This document shows, piece after piece, positions 1 through 9,354 of a stretch of DNA of 64,000 nucleotides. The stretch is from an uncultured Sutterella sp. (lineage in GTDB: Bacteria > Pseudomonadota > Gammaproteobacteria > Burkholderiales > Burkholderiaceae_F). A program made the position numbers and the translations under genes. Under the pieces are notes generated by a model that made no database searches, was not told the origin of the DNA, and was given only the letters and a program-made list of their open reading frames with translations. Position 1 is the stretch's first letter. Each line of letters starts with the position of its first letter. Where the stretch lies: NCBI GenBank assembly GCA_934255515.1, contig CAKQON010000001.1, positions 1 to 64,000 of the forward strand, read 5' to 3'.

Positions 1-88
1 TGACGCAGCGGCGGCGAAGCTCCAGCTGGGCTTCAGGAGTGGTCTTGCGACCGTCGAGAGTAGCGGTAGATTTAATTCCGTAAATCAT
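1..88 (-). CDS. IS630-like transposase, N-terminal fragment (runs off left edge)
   Basis: An open frame reads from an ATG at 88 off the left edge and gives 29 residues, including LDGRKTTPEAQLELRRR. This resembles the first helix-turn-helix segment of IS630-family transposases, which often begin with a similar LDGRK...E...R pattern. It is preceded by a near-consensus sigma-70 promoter (95-123) but by no ribosome binding site, because the predicted transcription start nearly coincides with the ATG. The family call rests on a short match and the rest of the element lies outside the window. A different HTH protein is possible. Confidence 0.45.
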   Translation of the reverse strand, partial: MIYGIKSTATLDGRKTTPEAQLELRRRCV

Positions 89-94
89 TTATCA

Positions 95-123
95 AGTATA
101 GCATAGCTGAAACCATTTGTCAA
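95..123 (-). promoter_or_regulatory. Near-consensus sigma-70 promoter for the edge transposase
   Basis: Read on the minus strand: TTGACA (118-123), a 17-base spacer, TATACT (95-100). The -35 box is perfect, the -10 box has one mismatch and the spacing is optimal. The expected start, about 7 bases after the -10 box, falls at or beside the ATG at 88, which predicts a leaderless or nearly leaderless transcript. Confidence 0.7.
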
Positions 124-420
124 CTATATCGATGCTGAATTAATAACAAGGATTTGAATGGCAAGATGGAGGCTGTCCGTGCGGTTGCTATACTGCATGG
201 CGAGGCATCCGGTTTGTTTTATGTGCAACTTTAATTACACCATGAACGCCTGTTTTCGTCTGTGCCACAATTACAAAAAAATGATTGAGATCATTATTCG
301 ATCCTTTCAGGCCGCCTGAAAAAGAGAGGGCGCCTGCCGATCGAATTTGAGCCTCTTCTCAGGGCTCTGTGATCGATTGTCCGCATCCAGAATTTACCGA
401 CGATTTCCGCCCTTTCATCC
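124..420. other. Intergenic region upstream of ruvB
   Basis: About 300 bases without a convincing gene. The left part is AT-rich and probably belongs to, or flanks, the insertion-sequence end. A TATACT -10-like box lies at 189-194 in ruvB orientation but has no good -35 box. A small perfect hairpin (TTTCAGG, 3-base loop, CCTGAAA; 305-321) has no T-run on either strand. No clear Shine-Dalgarno precedes ruvB. Confidence 0.4.
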
Positions 421-1464
421 ATGTCCGACTCTGATACCCGCATCATCGAAGGCGCCTGCGCAAACCCCAACGAAGAGAACATCGACCGGGCGCTCCGTCC
501 GACGAAGCTCGCCGACTACGTCGGCCAGCGCGCCGTGCGCGAGCAGCTTCAGATCTTCATCGAAGCCGCCCGCCGCCGCGGGGAGCCGCTCGATCACCTT
601 CTTCTTTTCGGACCTCCCGGTCTCGGCAAAACGACGCTCGCCCACATCGTCGCCGCTGAAATGGGCGTGAATCTCAGGCAGACCTCGGGCCCTGTGCTCG
701 AGCGACCGGGCGACCTCGCGGCAATCCTCACGAATCTTGAAAAGAACGACGTGCTCTTCATCGACGAGATTCATCGCCTCTCGCCCGTTGTGGAGGAAAT
801 CCTCTACCCGGCGCTCGAGGACTATCAGATCGACATCATGATCGGCGAAGGACCTGCGGCGCGCTCGATCAAGCTCGACCTCCCGCCCTTCACCCTGATC
901 GGCGCCACCACACGCGCGGGCTCGCTCACCAACCCGCTTCGCGCGCGCTTCGGGATCGTCAACCAGCTGCAGTTTTACGATAAGGACGAGCTCACCACGA
1001 TCGTGCGGCGGTCCGCGAAGCTCCTCAGCGTGGCGATTGAACCGGAGGGTGCTGCCGAAATCGCCGGCCGAAGCCGCGGCACACCCCGCGTCGCGAACAG
1101 ACTTCTGCGGCGCGTTCGCGACTATGCGGAAGTGAAGCACGACGGCACGATCACGCGCGAGGTGGCGTCAGCCGCCCTTACGATGCTCGACGTCGACCCG
1201 GTGGGGCTCGACTTCATCGACAGGCGCTTCCTCCTCACGATTCTTGAAAAATTCGCTGGCGGCCCCGTCGGCATCGACAACCTTGCGGCCGCGATCGGCG
1301 AAGACCGCGAAACGCTCGAGGACGTGGTCGAACCCTACCTCATTCAGCAGGGGTTCCTGCAGCGAACGCCCCGCGGCCGAGTAGCGACGCTCCTCGCCTG
1401 GCAACACTTCGGACTCACGCCGCCGACGGCGCCGGGAAGCGCCTCGCTCTTCGCGCAGAGCTAA
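421..1464 (+). CDS. ruvB: Holliday junction branch-migration ATPase RuvB
   Basis: RuvB is the hexameric AAA+ motor that, with RuvA, drives branch migration of Holliday junctions and hands them to RuvC. The 347-residue product has the family length. Visible motifs are Walker [10 protein letters not shown] (residues 64-72), Walker B IDEIH (about 113-117), the sensor region GATTRAGSL and the C-terminal winged-helix DNA-binding part (RTPRGRVAT). The chosen ATG gives an N-terminus ending in [12 protein letters not shown], as in other RuvB proteins. ruvA and ruvC are not adjacent in this window. The next gene is convergent, ending at 1461 and overlapping the ruvB stop region by four bases. Confidence 0.97.
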   Translation: MSDSDTRIIEGACANPNEENIDRALRPTKLADYVGQRAVREQLQIFIEAARRRGEPLDHLLLFGPPGLGKTTLAHIVAAEMGVNLRQTSGPVLERPGDLAAILTNLEKNDVLFIDEIHRLSPVVEEILYPALEDYQIDIMIGEGPAARSIKLDLPPFTLIGATTRAGSLTNPLRARFGIVNQLQFYDKDELTTIVRRSAKLLSVAIEPEGAAEIAGRSRGTPRVANRLLRRVRDYAEVKHDGTITREVASAALTMLDVDPVGLDFIDRRFLLTILEKFAGGPVGIDNLAAAIGEDRETLEDVVEPYLIQQGFLQRTPRGRVATLLAWQHFGLTPPTAPGSASLFAQS

Positions 1465-3314
1465 GGAAGCCGGATCCTCGGCACGCTTGCGAGAAGCCTC
1501 TGCGTATAGGGGGCCCGGGGCGAATTCATCACCTGCACCGCCGATCCTTCCTCCACGATCCGGCCGCCTGCCATTACGGCAATCCGGTGCGCGAGATATT
1601 CGACGACGCCGAAGTTGTGCGTGATGAGCAGGTAGGAAAGCCCGCGCTCCTTCTGAAGCCTCAGAAGGAGATTGAGAATCTGCGCCTGCACGGAGACGTC
1701 AAGCGCCGACGTGGGTTCGTCGAGCAGAATGATTTCGGGTTCGGCGGCAAGCGCCCGGGCGATCGCAATTCTCTGGCGCTGTCCGCCCGAAAATTCATGC
1801 GGATAGCGCGTGCGGCTTCCGGCCGGAAGCCCCGTTTCGTCGAGAAGCCGCCCGATGCGGGCGCTTCTCTCTTCTCCATTGAGCTCCGGACAAAGGACGA
1901 TGAGCGCTTCGCCGATGAGTTCCTCGACCGTCATGCGGGGGTCAAGCGACGAGAAGGGATCCTGAAACACCACCTGAACGGCGCGCCGGAAGCGAAGCGG
2001 CCTCTGCGCACCAGCGCGGAAGGATTCGCCCTTAAGGAGAACAGTCCCTTCCGCGTGAAGTCCGCTCTCCAAAAGCCCGAGCGCCGCAAGCGCCGCCGTT
2101 GTCTTTCCGCTCCCCGATTCGCCGACGAGCGCGAGCGTGCGGGCGCGGGGAATTTCAAGACTGAGGTCTGGAAGGATCACGCGGGGCCTCGCCTTCCGCA
2201 GAAGCTCCGCCGCTTTGTCCCGCAGACTTTTGGGCTCTACCTTCACGGAGAGATGCCGGATTTCGAGAAGCGCCCCGTCTGCTTCCTTTGCAGAACTTTC
2301 AGAAAGCGCTTCGCCGTCATTCCTCGACTTTGGGGCCGATTGTTCTCCTGCACGCCGGCAGCGCACGGTTCCCCGGCCGTCGCCTCGCGCTCTCTCCGAC
2401 GGCGCCTCGCCTCTGCAGCGGCCCTCTGCATAGGGGCAGCGGGGCGCAAAGGCGCAGCCCTCCGGCGTGCGCGTGAGAAGCGGCACCGTCCCTTCAATGG
2501 GGTGAAGCCGTTTTTCGCGACTCTCCCCGCGGGGGAGCGCCGCAAGAAGCGCCCGTGCATAGGGGTGCTCCGGCGCACGGAAGAAATCCTCCGTGGGCGC
2601 GGTTTCAACGATTTCGCCCGCATACATGAGGGCCACCCGGTCGGCGATTCCCGGGAGGAGCGCAAGGTCGTGCGTTATCAGCAGAAGCGTGAGCCCGCGC
2701 TCGCGCTTCAGCCTCTTCAGTTCATCGAGCACCTGCGCCTGGAGCGTCACGTCGAGCGCCGTGGTGGGCTCGTCGGCAATCACGATGTCGGGTTCGGCCG
2801 AAAGCGCCATCGCAATCATTGCGCGCTGCTTCAGGCCTCCCGAAAGTTCATGCGGGAAAGCGTCGAAGCGCCGTTCGGGCTCGGGAACGCCCGCGCGCCG
2901 AAGCCACTCAATGGCAGTCGCCCGAGCTTCACTCGAAGTCATTTTCCGGTGCGCCCGGATCATTTCCACGATCTGCGCGCCAACGGTCATCACCGGATTA
3001 AAGCTCGTTGCGGGTTCCTGAAAAATGAGCGCGATCCGCGCGCCCCGGAAGGCGCGCATTTCTGACTCCATAAGGGAGAGGAGCTCCGTCCCGTCAAAAT
3101 CAATGCGCCCCGTCGGGGTCCGTGCATCTTCCGGCAGGAGCCGCATCAGGGCCGAGGCGGCCATGCTTTTGCCGCAGCCGGATTCGCCCACGAGCGCGAG
3201 CGTTTCACCGCGCTTCAAATCAAAGGAAACGCGCCTCACCGCATGGAGCGTTCCGCCTTCAAGCGGAAGGTCGACGGAGAGGCTCTTGACGGAAAGCAAC
3301 GGCTTGTCGCTCAC
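1461..3314 (-). CDS. yejF: Peptide ABC transporter ATPase with two fused nucleotide-binding domains (YejF/DppDF type)
   Basis: Cytoplasmic ATPase of a peptide importer carrying two ABC cassettes in one 617-residue chain. Cassette 1 has Walker A GESGCGKS (43-50), signature LSGGLKQR (157-164) and DEPT. The cysteine-bearing oligopeptide-family tail (C287, C293, C300) follows. After a charged linker, cassette 2 has Walker A GESGSGKT (398-405) and signature FSGGQRQR. I place the start at the GTG at 3314: it has AAGGAGG just upstream and overlaps the permease stop as GTGA. A longer frame to 3458 adds a sequence unlike the family. It is the last gene of a four-gene operon. The YejF layout is clear, but the transported peptide cannot be read from sequence. 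Confidence 0.88.
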   Translation of the reverse strand: MSDKPLLSVKSLSVDLPLEGGTLHAVRRVSFDLKRGETLALVGESGCGKSMAASALMRLLPEDARTPTGRIDFDGTELLSLMESEMRAFRGARIALIFQEPATSFNPVMTVGAQIVEMIRAHRKMTSSEARATAIEWLRRAGVPEPERRFDAFPHELSGGLKQRAMIAMALSAEPDIVIADEPTTALDVTLQAQVLDELKRLKRERGLTLLLITHDLALLPGIADRVALMYAGEIVETAPTEDFFRAPEHPYARALLAALPRGESREKRLHPIEGTVPLLTRTPEGCAFAPRCPYAEGRCRGEAPSERARGDGRGTVRCRRAGEQSAPKSRNDGEALSESSAKEADGALLEIRHLSVKVEPKSLRDKAAELLRKARPRVILPDLSLEIPRARTLALVGESGSGKTTAALAALGLLESGLHAEGTVLLKGESFRAGAQRPLRFRRAVQVVFQDPFSSLDPRMTVEELIGEALIVLCPELNGEERSARIGRLLDETGLPAGSRTRYPHEFSGGQRQRIAIARALAAEPEIILLDEPTSALDVSVQAQILNLLLRLQKERGLSYLLITHNFGVVEYLAHRIAVMAGGRIVEEGSAVQVMNSPRAPYTQRLLASVPRIRLP

Positions 3315-4762
3315 GATTCCTCCTTCTCGTTCTTTTCTTCCTGAGGAGCGCTCTTCGCCGCGGCGCGCGGATCGAAGGCATCCCTTACGGCCGAGGCAAA
3401 GAGATTGGCCGGAAGCACCAGCGCAACGAGGAAGATGAAGCTTGCCGCGAGGTTCCACCAGACCATCGGGGAGCGCGAGAGTTCGCTTCTCGCCGCATTG
3501 ATCATGGTGCCGAAGGAGTGCATCGCCGGATCAACGCCGACACCGACATAGGAAAGAACGGCTTCATAAAGCACGATCCCCGAAAAATCGAGCACCGTCA
3601 CGATGAGCACGATGTGCATGACGTTGGGAAGGATGTGCCTGCGCATGATCGTGAAGGGACTGACGCCGAGGGCCTTCGCGGCCGTCACGAAGTCGAGGGT
3701 CGAAAGCTTCATCGTCTCCGCCCGCAGAAGCCTCGCGAGCGTGGCCCACCCCGTCATGCCGATGATGACGGCAAGGAGCATGAGGCGCAGATCCGCGCGC
3801 TCAAGGCTCGTCTGATACCACACGTCGTTCTTGTCGAGGAAGACCTGCACCATGAGGACGGAGGCCGCAATGAGAAGCACGCTCGGAATCGAGGAGATGG
3901 TCGTGTAGATGTATTGAATCACGTCGTCGACGCGGCCCTTAAAGTACCCCGCGGCAATGCCGAGCGTCACGGCGAAGGGGAGCGTTGCTAGGGTCGCGAG
4001 CGTCCCGATCACGACGGCCGTGCGGATGCTCTTCACCGCCTCGTAGAGAACGTCGTTGCCGACCGCATCCGTCCCGAAAACGTGCCAGCCCGGCCAGACG
4101 AGAAGGAGCCAGACGAAAAGGAGCCAGAAGACGGTGAGAGTGAGAAGCGCCGGCCGCCAGAGGAAGCTCCCGTCGCGGTTTCCGATGATTTTCATAGCCT
4201 CGGCAAACGTCCTTCCCCGCCGGTGCGCAATGAAGAGCCCGATAAAGATCCAGCCGAGAATCGCCGTCACGCCTCCGGCAATAGCGGCAATGAGCGTCCT
4301 TCTCGCGATCTCCACCATCTTTGTCCGATGAGGCGGGAGCTTTCCGGCATGGATGAGCGGCTGATAGTCGCGAACGGCCTTCCCGTCCCGAATGACGGTC
4401 GTGCGGTCGAATTCATGCGTTGCAAAGGGGCGCGAATAGCTTCGTTCGTCCCCTGCCGCGCCGAGCCTTTCAAGAATGAAGGCGTCAAGGAGTGACTTCA
4501 CTTCCGCCGAATAGGCCGCGGGCGCATCCTGAGAGGCGCCGGGAGCCGGAGGCAGAGCATCCCTCCAGTGAATGCTGTCGGCGAGCGCCGTCAGAAGGAA
4601 GACTCCGAGAATGGCGGCGGAAGCGGCGGCAGCCGGCCGCGCAAAAGCGCGCCTCCAGCGGCGCGAGAGGTCTTCGGAGCGCCGCACGAAATAAACGGCC
4701 CAGACGAGAAAGGCGACGAGGAGCCAGGCGACGATGTCCGTGGGAAGAATGACGGGGAGCAT
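3311..4762 (-). CDS. yejE: Peptide ABC transporter permease, OppC/YejE type
   Basis: Inner-membrane permease, second of the pair. The C-terminal half carries the binding-protein-dependent transport signature (FGTDAVGNDVL, then AKALGVSPFTIMRRHILPN, the EAA loop that docks the ATPase). At 483 residues it is much longer than E. coli YejE (about 341). The extra length lies near the N-terminus, between the first membrane segments, as a soluble loop of roughly residues 65-145 that is probably periplasmic. It overlaps yejF by four bases and follows the other permease by 26 bases. I infer co-transcription with its neighbours. Confidence 0.85.
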   Translation of the reverse strand: MLPVILPTDIVAWLLVAFLVWAVYFVRRSEDLSRRWRRAFARPAAAASAAILGVFLLTALADSIHWRDALPPAPGASQDAPAAYSAEVKSLLDAFILERLGAAGDERSYSRPFATHEFDRTTVIRDGKAVRDYQPLIHAGKLPPHRTKMVEIARRTLIAAIAGGVTAILGWIFIGLFIAHRRGRTFAEAMKIIGNRDGSFLWRPALLTLTVFWLLFVWLLLVWPGWHVFGTDAVGNDVLYEAVKSIRTAVVIGTLATLATLPFAVTLGIAAGYFKGRVDDVIQYIYTTISSIPSVLLIAASVLMVQVFLDKNDVWYQTSLERADLRLMLLAVIIGMTGWATLARLLRAETMKLSTLDFVTAAKALGVSPFTIMRRHILPNVMHIVLIVTVLDFSGIVLYEAVLSYVGVGVDPAMHSFGTMINAARSELSRSPMVWWNLAASFIFLVALVLPANLFASAVRDAFDPRAAAKSAPQEEKNEKEES

Positions 4763-4788
4763 GATTCGGTTGCTTCGGAGAGTCTCGG

Positions 4789-5766
4789 TCAGGAAAGGCG
4801 GATGCGCGGATCAACCCACGCGTAGACAAGGTCCGTAAGAATAAGACCGACAATGTAGGCAAGGGTCCCGAGGAACACCATCGTGCGGACAATCGAAAAG
4901 TCCTGCGCGCCGAGGGCGTCGAGCGTATAGCTCCCGAGCCCGGGGATGCCGAAGAAATTCTCCATGATGAGGCTTCCCATGAAGAGCATCGGGATCACGG
5001 CAACGGACGAGGTGATGATGGGAAGAAGGGCATTCCTGAGCACGTGGCGCCTCAGGACCTCGCCTTCTGTCAGCCCCTTCGATCGCGCCGTGCGGACGTA
5101 GTCGCGCCCCATTTCCTCGAGGAACATGGCGCGGTAGAGAAGCGTATCGCTCCCGAGGCGCGAGAAAAGCGCGATCAGCACCGGGAGGACGAGAAAGGCG
5201 ACCATCCCCGGCCCGTCCGTCCATCCCGAGACGGGCGCAATCTGCATGACCTTTGAAAAGAGCCACTGCCCGACGATGATGTAGAAGAGCCCGGAAATGG
5301 ACATGAGAAAAACCGAAAATCCGATCGCCGCCGCCTCCACCTTCGTTCGCCGGAAGAAGACCACAAGAAGCGACCAGGAAACCATCACGATGAGTCCGAG
5401 GATGAAGGTCGGAAGCGCGAGCGCGAGGGAGGGCCACATGCGGGTGGAGATCTCATACCCGATGTCGCGGCCGCTGTCGCTTCTGCCGAAGTCGAGCGCA
5501 AGGAGCGGGACGCTCTTTTCAAAGAAGATCGTGTCCGTGAGCTTCTCCGCGCCTTCTTTTTCGCCGTTGAAGAAAAGAGGCTTGTCGAGCCTGCGCGCCG
5601 CCTTCCACGATTCGATGGCATCGGCCGTTACGCGCCGGCCGCCCAGATTGAGGCGCGCCATGTCGTCGGGCGTATTGACGGCAAAAAAGAGCACGAAAGT
5701 GAGGAGATTGACGCCGAAAAGAATAAGAACGCCGTAGGCGATGCGCCTCAGGAGATAGGTGAGCAT
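4789..5766 (-). CDS. yejB: Peptide ABC transporter permease, OppB/YejB type
   Basis: Inner-membrane permease, first of the pair, 325 residues. It starts with the OppB-like membrane anchor MLTYLLRRIAYGVLILFGVN, followed by a periplasmic loop. The C-terminal transport domain has the EAA-type loop (RDYVRTARSKGLTEGEVLRRH) and ends in a typical membrane segment followed by DPRIRLS. The gap to the binding-protein gene upstream is six bases. Somewhat shorter than E. coli YejB (about 364) but otherwise ordinary. Confidence 0.88.
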   Translation of the reverse strand: MLTYLLRRIAYGVLILFGVNLLTFVLFFAVNTPDDMARLNLGGRRVTADAIESWKAARRLDKPLFFNGEKEGAEKLTDTIFFEKSVPLLALDFGRSDSGRDIGYEISTRMWPSLALALPTFILGLIVMVSWSLLVVFFRRTKVEAAAIGFSVFLMSISGLFYIIVGQWLFSKVMQIAPVSGWTDGPGMVAFLVLPVLIALFSRLGSDTLLYRAMFLEEMGRDYVRTARSKGLTEGEVLRRHVLRNALLPIITSSVAVIPMLFMGSLIMENFFGIPGLGSYTLDALGAQDFSIVRTMVFLGTLAYIVGLILTDLVYAWVDPRIRLS

Positions 5767-5772
5767 GTCTCT

Positions 5773-8046
5773 TTATTTCCTTTCAAGCGGACGCATTCTC
5801 AGGCTTTCGCGCCGCACAATGAGCTCCGCCGCACCCCTCAGGAGCATCAGGAGAGAGAAGACGAGGAGCCCGAACGGCCAGAGAACGGGCTTGTTCCATT
5901 CGATCAGGCGCTCGACCCGGGTCTTTTCATCGACCTTGAGATACTGAAGGCTGTTCTGCACCATGCCGGAAGGCTTAGCATTCCCCACCCACGCGTGGTA
6001 GGCCGCAGCTCCGGGCGGGAAGTAGCCGAAAAGAATCGGCGCATCCTTCTGCAGAATCCGGATCATGCGATCGATGAGCTCGGCCCGCCGGGGTCCGTCC
6101 TCAAGAAAGCGCATTTCGCGGAACGCCGCATCAAATGCTTCGCTCTCATAGTTCGCGGCATTCTCGCCTTCGTTCTTCACCTTACCGTTGGGTCCATAGA
6201 AGAGAAAGAGGAAGTTTTCCGCATCCGGATAGTCCGCATTCCACCCCCAGAAGAAGATCTGGGCCGCGCCCTTCATCATTTTTTCCTGGAAGCGGTTGTA
6301 GTCGGTCGCACGGATTTCAAGCTGAATGCCGAGCTTTTTGAACTGCCTCTGATACCACTCAAGATAGGCGCTGCCGCCCTGGGCGGCATTCTGATAGTCG
6401 AAATAGAGAACAAGGGGCGCGCCCGTCCTGGCGTCCCGCCCGTCCGGGTAGCCCGCGAGCGCGAGAAGGCGCTTTGCCTCCTCAATCGGCTTTCTCACGG
6501 CTCTTCCGGAAGCGTCCTTCTCATACACCTCAGGATTAAAGGCCGAGGGGCCGTCGTCTCGCCAGCCGAAGAGCCCCGGAGGAATCGGTCCGTGCGCGGG
6601 CATCCCCTGATTCTTCTGGAAGATCGCAATATTTTCCTCCCAGTCAACCGCAATCGCGATCGCCTGACGGAGGTACCGGTGGCGCTCCGCCTCTTCAGGG
6701 GTCCTCCCGCCCCCGACCACCGGATCGAGCCAGTTGAAGCCGAGGTACCAGAGTCCCGTCTGGACGGTTTTCGGGAATTTGAGCTCGCGCTCCCGATAGA
6801 GGCTTGCCTTTCCGGGATCGTCCTCCATGGCAACGAGGTACCCGAGCCCTGTATCGACGCGCTCGATGAAGGGACTGTCGTAGTAGCCCGCGAGGAACTT
6901 CGACTGAAGCGGCATCGCTTCCTTCTCGATTTCAAACACCACGCGGTCGACGAAGGGCAGAGGCTTACCGCAGTCGGCAAGAAGTCCGGCCTCTCTGTCG
7001 CCAGGTTCGCCCTCGCAGGGATAGGTTCCATGCGCATAGAGGGGATTGCGCTCAAGCTCGTGGCGGCGGTTTTCAAGGAAGGTCTTCATCTGGAAGGCGC
7101 CCGTGCCGACGGGCCAGGTGTCGAGCGACACATTGTTGCCCCGGAGTCCGGGCTGGGCGTAAAACTTTTCCGCTTCCGGAGGCACGGGCGCGAAGAAGGT
7201 CATCGCAAGCCAGTAGGAGAACTGCGGGTCCTTGCCCTTCACGCGAATGCGGAAGCGGTAGCGGTCAATTACCTCAACGCCCGCGAACGGGATGCTCATG
7301 AGGTCGAGCCAGGCATCGGAGGGAGCCCCCGCGTCGCGCATGGTCTTCCATTTCTGACGGAGCGCCTCGCGAAATTCCTGGAATCCGACAATCCGCGAGC
7401 TCATCGTGCCGAAAATGGGACTTGCCACCTGCGGACTCGCGATGCGGCGGATGCCGTTCACGTAGTCGGCGGCCACAAGCTCTCGCGTATCCGCCTTCGG
7501 AAGGTCAAGGGGATTTCTCACGCGCGAGGCTTCCTCAGCAGAGAGGGCGTGATAGAGATATTTCCCGTCCGGGCCTTTCGCAAAGGCCGGATGCGGCGCA
7601 TAGAGGATCCCGGTGCGGATGCGGATTTCGTAGCGCGACTCCGCAATCAGGGCGGGATCGGCGTCGGGCGGGAGCTCCTTCCCGTCGCGGTCGAAATAAA
7701 GCGGCGCCGCAACGGCCTCGGCCGTCCGGGGTTCGAGTACGTAAGGGCGCTTGAGATACGCATACTGGTAGGGCGGCTCATAGACCGCATAGGTATAAGC
7801 CGTCTCGTCCGACGAATAGGATTTCTGCGGATCAAGCGTTCTCGGACTTCTCGAGCCGAAGGCCGTAAAGAGCGTTTTCTCTCCATAGTCGGAGAGCGGC
7901 CTGGGACTCGTCGGAGCCTCCGGGAGCAGAAGGCCGAGAAGAAGGGCCGAGAGCACTGCAGCGGCGGTGCAGAGCACCACGGAGAGTGCCGGACTCACGT
8001 CCGCCGCCCGCTCAATCCATCCTCGACGCCTCACGCCTCTCTCCAT
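5773..8046 (-). CDS. yejA: Family 5 solute-binding protein of a peptide ABC importer, with membrane segments at both ends
   Basis: Extracytoplasmic binding protein for the downstream permeases, 757 residues. The SBP_bac_5 fold is visible from about residue 60 onward: SRSPRTLDPQKSYSSDE near the N-terminus, LRQAIAIAVDWEENIA in the middle, and YFDYQNA and WGWNADYPDAENF later. The N-terminus has a hydrophobic segment (about 19-42) with no clear cleavage motif. The C-terminus has a second hydrophobic segment (WPFGLLVFSLLMLL) followed by an Arg-rich tail, so the protein looks tethered at both ends rather than free or lipidated. GAGG four bases before the ATG supports the start. It is the first gene of the operon. 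Confidence 0.85.
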   Translation of the reverse strand: MERGVRRRGWIERAADVSPALSVVLCTAAAVLSALLLGLLLPEAPTSPRPLSDYGEKTLFTAFGSRSPRTLDPQKSYSSDETAYTYAVYEPPYQYAYLKRPYVLEPRTAEAVAAPLYFDRDGKELPPDADPALIAESRYEIRIRTGILYAPHPAFAKGPDGKYLYHALSAEEASRVRNPLDLPKADTRELVAADYVNGIRRIASPQVASPIFGTMSSRIVGFQEFREALRQKWKTMRDAGAPSDAWLDLMSIPFAGVEVIDRYRFRIRVKGKDPQFSYWLAMTFFAPVPPEAEKFYAQPGLRGNNVSLDTWPVGTGAFQMKTFLENRRHELERNPLYAHGTYPCEGEPGDREAGLLADCGKPLPFVDRVVFEIEKEAMPLQSKFLAGYYDSPFIERVDTGLGYLVAMEDDPGKASLYRERELKFPKTVQTGLWYLGFNWLDPVVGGGRTPEEAERHRYLRQAIAIAVDWEENIAIFQKNQGMPAHGPIPPGLFGWRDDGPSAFNPEVYEKDASGRAVRKPIEEAKRLLALAGYPDGRDARTGAPLVLYFDYQNAAQGGSAYLEWYQRQFKKLGIQLEIRATDYNRFQEKMMKGAAQIFFWGWNADYPDAENFLFLFYGPNGKVKNEGENAANYESEAFDAAFREMRFLEDGPRRAELIDRMIRILQKDAPILFGYFPPGAAAYHAWVGNAKPSGMVQNSLQYLKVDEKTRVERLIEWNKPVLWPFGLLVFSLLMLLRGAAELIVRRESLRMRPLERK

Positions 8047-8193
8047 GATGCCTCTCTTCTATTGCAAAACATTGCCGCCGGGCCCTTTCAGGGCTCGTCC
8101 ACCGCGGTCAACCCCCTATACTACGGGATGCTTTGCGCCCCCAATGAGCGCGGCACCTACTTCAAGATTCGCTCTCAGCTTTTCCCTGACACT
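8047..8193. promoter_or_regulatory. Divergent regulatory region between the ABC operon and ybgC-tolQRA
   Basis: This 147-base gap must hold the promoters of both divergent operons. A perfect -10-like TATACT lies at 8117-8122 in the tol direction, with only a weak -35 match 17 bases upstream. On the opposite strand a TTGACC lies at the same place but lacks a good -10 box. A short GCCCT/AGGGC hairpin sits inside. No operator is recognised. Confidence 0.35.
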
Positions 8194-8634
8194 ATGTCTC
8201 AGTTTACAGCCCGCTTTCCCGTTCATATTTACTGGGAAGATACGGATGCGGGCGGCATCGTCTATCACAGCAACTACCTGAAATACATGGAGCGCGCGCG
8301 CTCAGACCTGATGCAACGGCTTGCCGTCTCGCAGGCGGGCGAGCTCACGAACCCCGACGGGCAGCTCTTTGTGGCGGCGAGCGTCTCGATCCGCTACAGG
8401 AGAGCCGCGCGCCTTGACGACGACCTTACGGTCGTCACGCGCGTAAAGCAGCTGAGGCGCGCCTCCATCGTCTTCGAGCAGAACGTCGTCAACGCAAAGG
8501 GCGAGCTCGTGACCGAGGGCGAAGTTCGCGTCGGGTGCGTGAGCCGCTCGACGCTTGCGCCCTCCGCCATGAAGAATGAGCTCTACGAGCGCATCTGCCG
8601 GCTTCTCGATGAAGCCGAGGCCCCTGCGAACTGA
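8194..8634 (+). CDS. ybgC: Acyl-CoA thioesterase YbgC, Tol-Pal associated
   Basis: Hotdog-fold thioesterase that commonly opens the tol-pal operon and is thought to act on acyl-CoA or acyl-ACP at the inner membrane face. The 146-residue product shows the 4HBT signature WEDTDAGGIVYHSNYLKYME, with catalytic Asp18 and His25. The same frame stays open far upstream, but the ATG at 8194 places the family motif at the normal distance from the N-terminus. tolQ follows after 36 bases. Confidence 0.93.
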   Translation: MSQFTARFPVHIYWEDTDAGGIVYHSNYLKYMERARSDLMQRLAVSQAGELTNPDGQLFVAASVSIRYRRAARLDDDLTVVTRVKQLRRASIVFEQNVVNAKGELVTEGEVRVGCVSRSTLAPSAMKNELYERICRLLDEAEAPAN

Positions 8635-8670
8635 TTTTTCCTTTCTCCTTAAACATTCTTTTTCCCTCAA

Positions 8671-9348
8671 ATGAACGCTACCGCCGATCTTTCGATCCTC
8701 ACGCTCATTGCCAATGCGAGCATTGTGGTGAAGATCGTTCTTGCCATCCTGATCGTGCTCTCGCTTGCGAGCTGGACCGTGATCTTCCGTAAATTCTTTG
8801 CCATTACGCGCGCCACGCGCCAGACGGATGACTTCGAGTCGCGCTTCTGGTCCGGCACCGAGCTCACGAAGCTCCTCGAAACCGCCAACCGCTCGCGCGA
8901 TGCCGCCGGGATGGAGGAGCGCATCTTTGCTGCCGGCATGAATGAATTCATGAAGCAACGCCAGTCGCCGGCCTCGGGCGGCGACGTCGTCAACCGCGTT
9001 TCGCGCGCGATGCGCGCCGTTTTCACGCGTGAAATGGACCACCTCGAAGGGGGGCTTCCGCTTCTCGCCTCGATCGGCTCGACCTCGCCCTACATCGGCC
9101 TCTTCGGCACGGTCTGGGGCATCATGAACGCCTTTACCGGGCTCTCGAGCCTTGAGAACGCGAGCCTCGCCGTCGTGGCTCCGGGCATTGCCGAAGCGCT
9201 CGTCGCCACGGCAATCGGCCTCTTTGCCGCCATTCCCGCGGTTGCCGCCTACAACTACTTCAACAACCGCACGGGCCGTCTTTCCAACCGCGTCGAGGGC
9301 TTCAGCGAGGAGTTCCTCAACATCCTCGAACGCCAGTCGCGGAGCTAA
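8671..9348 (+). CDS. tolQ: Tol-Pal inner-membrane subunit TolQ
   Basis: TolQ forms with TolR a proton-driven motor that energises TolA for outer-membrane constriction at division. The 225-residue product has the three-helix MotA/TolQ/ExbB pattern: a first membrane segment near residues 15-35, and two more in the C-terminal part (LLASIGSTSPYIGLFGTVWG, then APGIAEALVATAIGLFAAIP). These motifs are typical of the family. tolR follows six bases after the stop, so the genes are co-transcribed. Confidence 0.95.
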   Translation: MNATADLSILTLIANASIVVKIVLAILIVLSLASWTVIFRKFFAITRATRQTDDFESRFWSGTELTKLLETANRSRDAAGMEERIFAAGMNEFMKQRQSPASGGDVVNRVSRAMRAVFTREMDHLEGGLPLLASIGSTSPYIGLFGTVWGIMNAFTGLSSLENASLAVVAPGIAEALVATAIGLFAAIPAVAAYNYFNNRTGRLSNRVEGFSEEFLNILERQSRS

Positions 9349-9354
9349 CCTGCC

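Noticed and set aside
308-321. AGGCCGCCTGAA, one base from Neisseriaceae DNA-uptake sequences
   Set aside because: I noticed only this copy in the window; it is half of a small hairpin and the organism is not Neisseriaceae by gene content.
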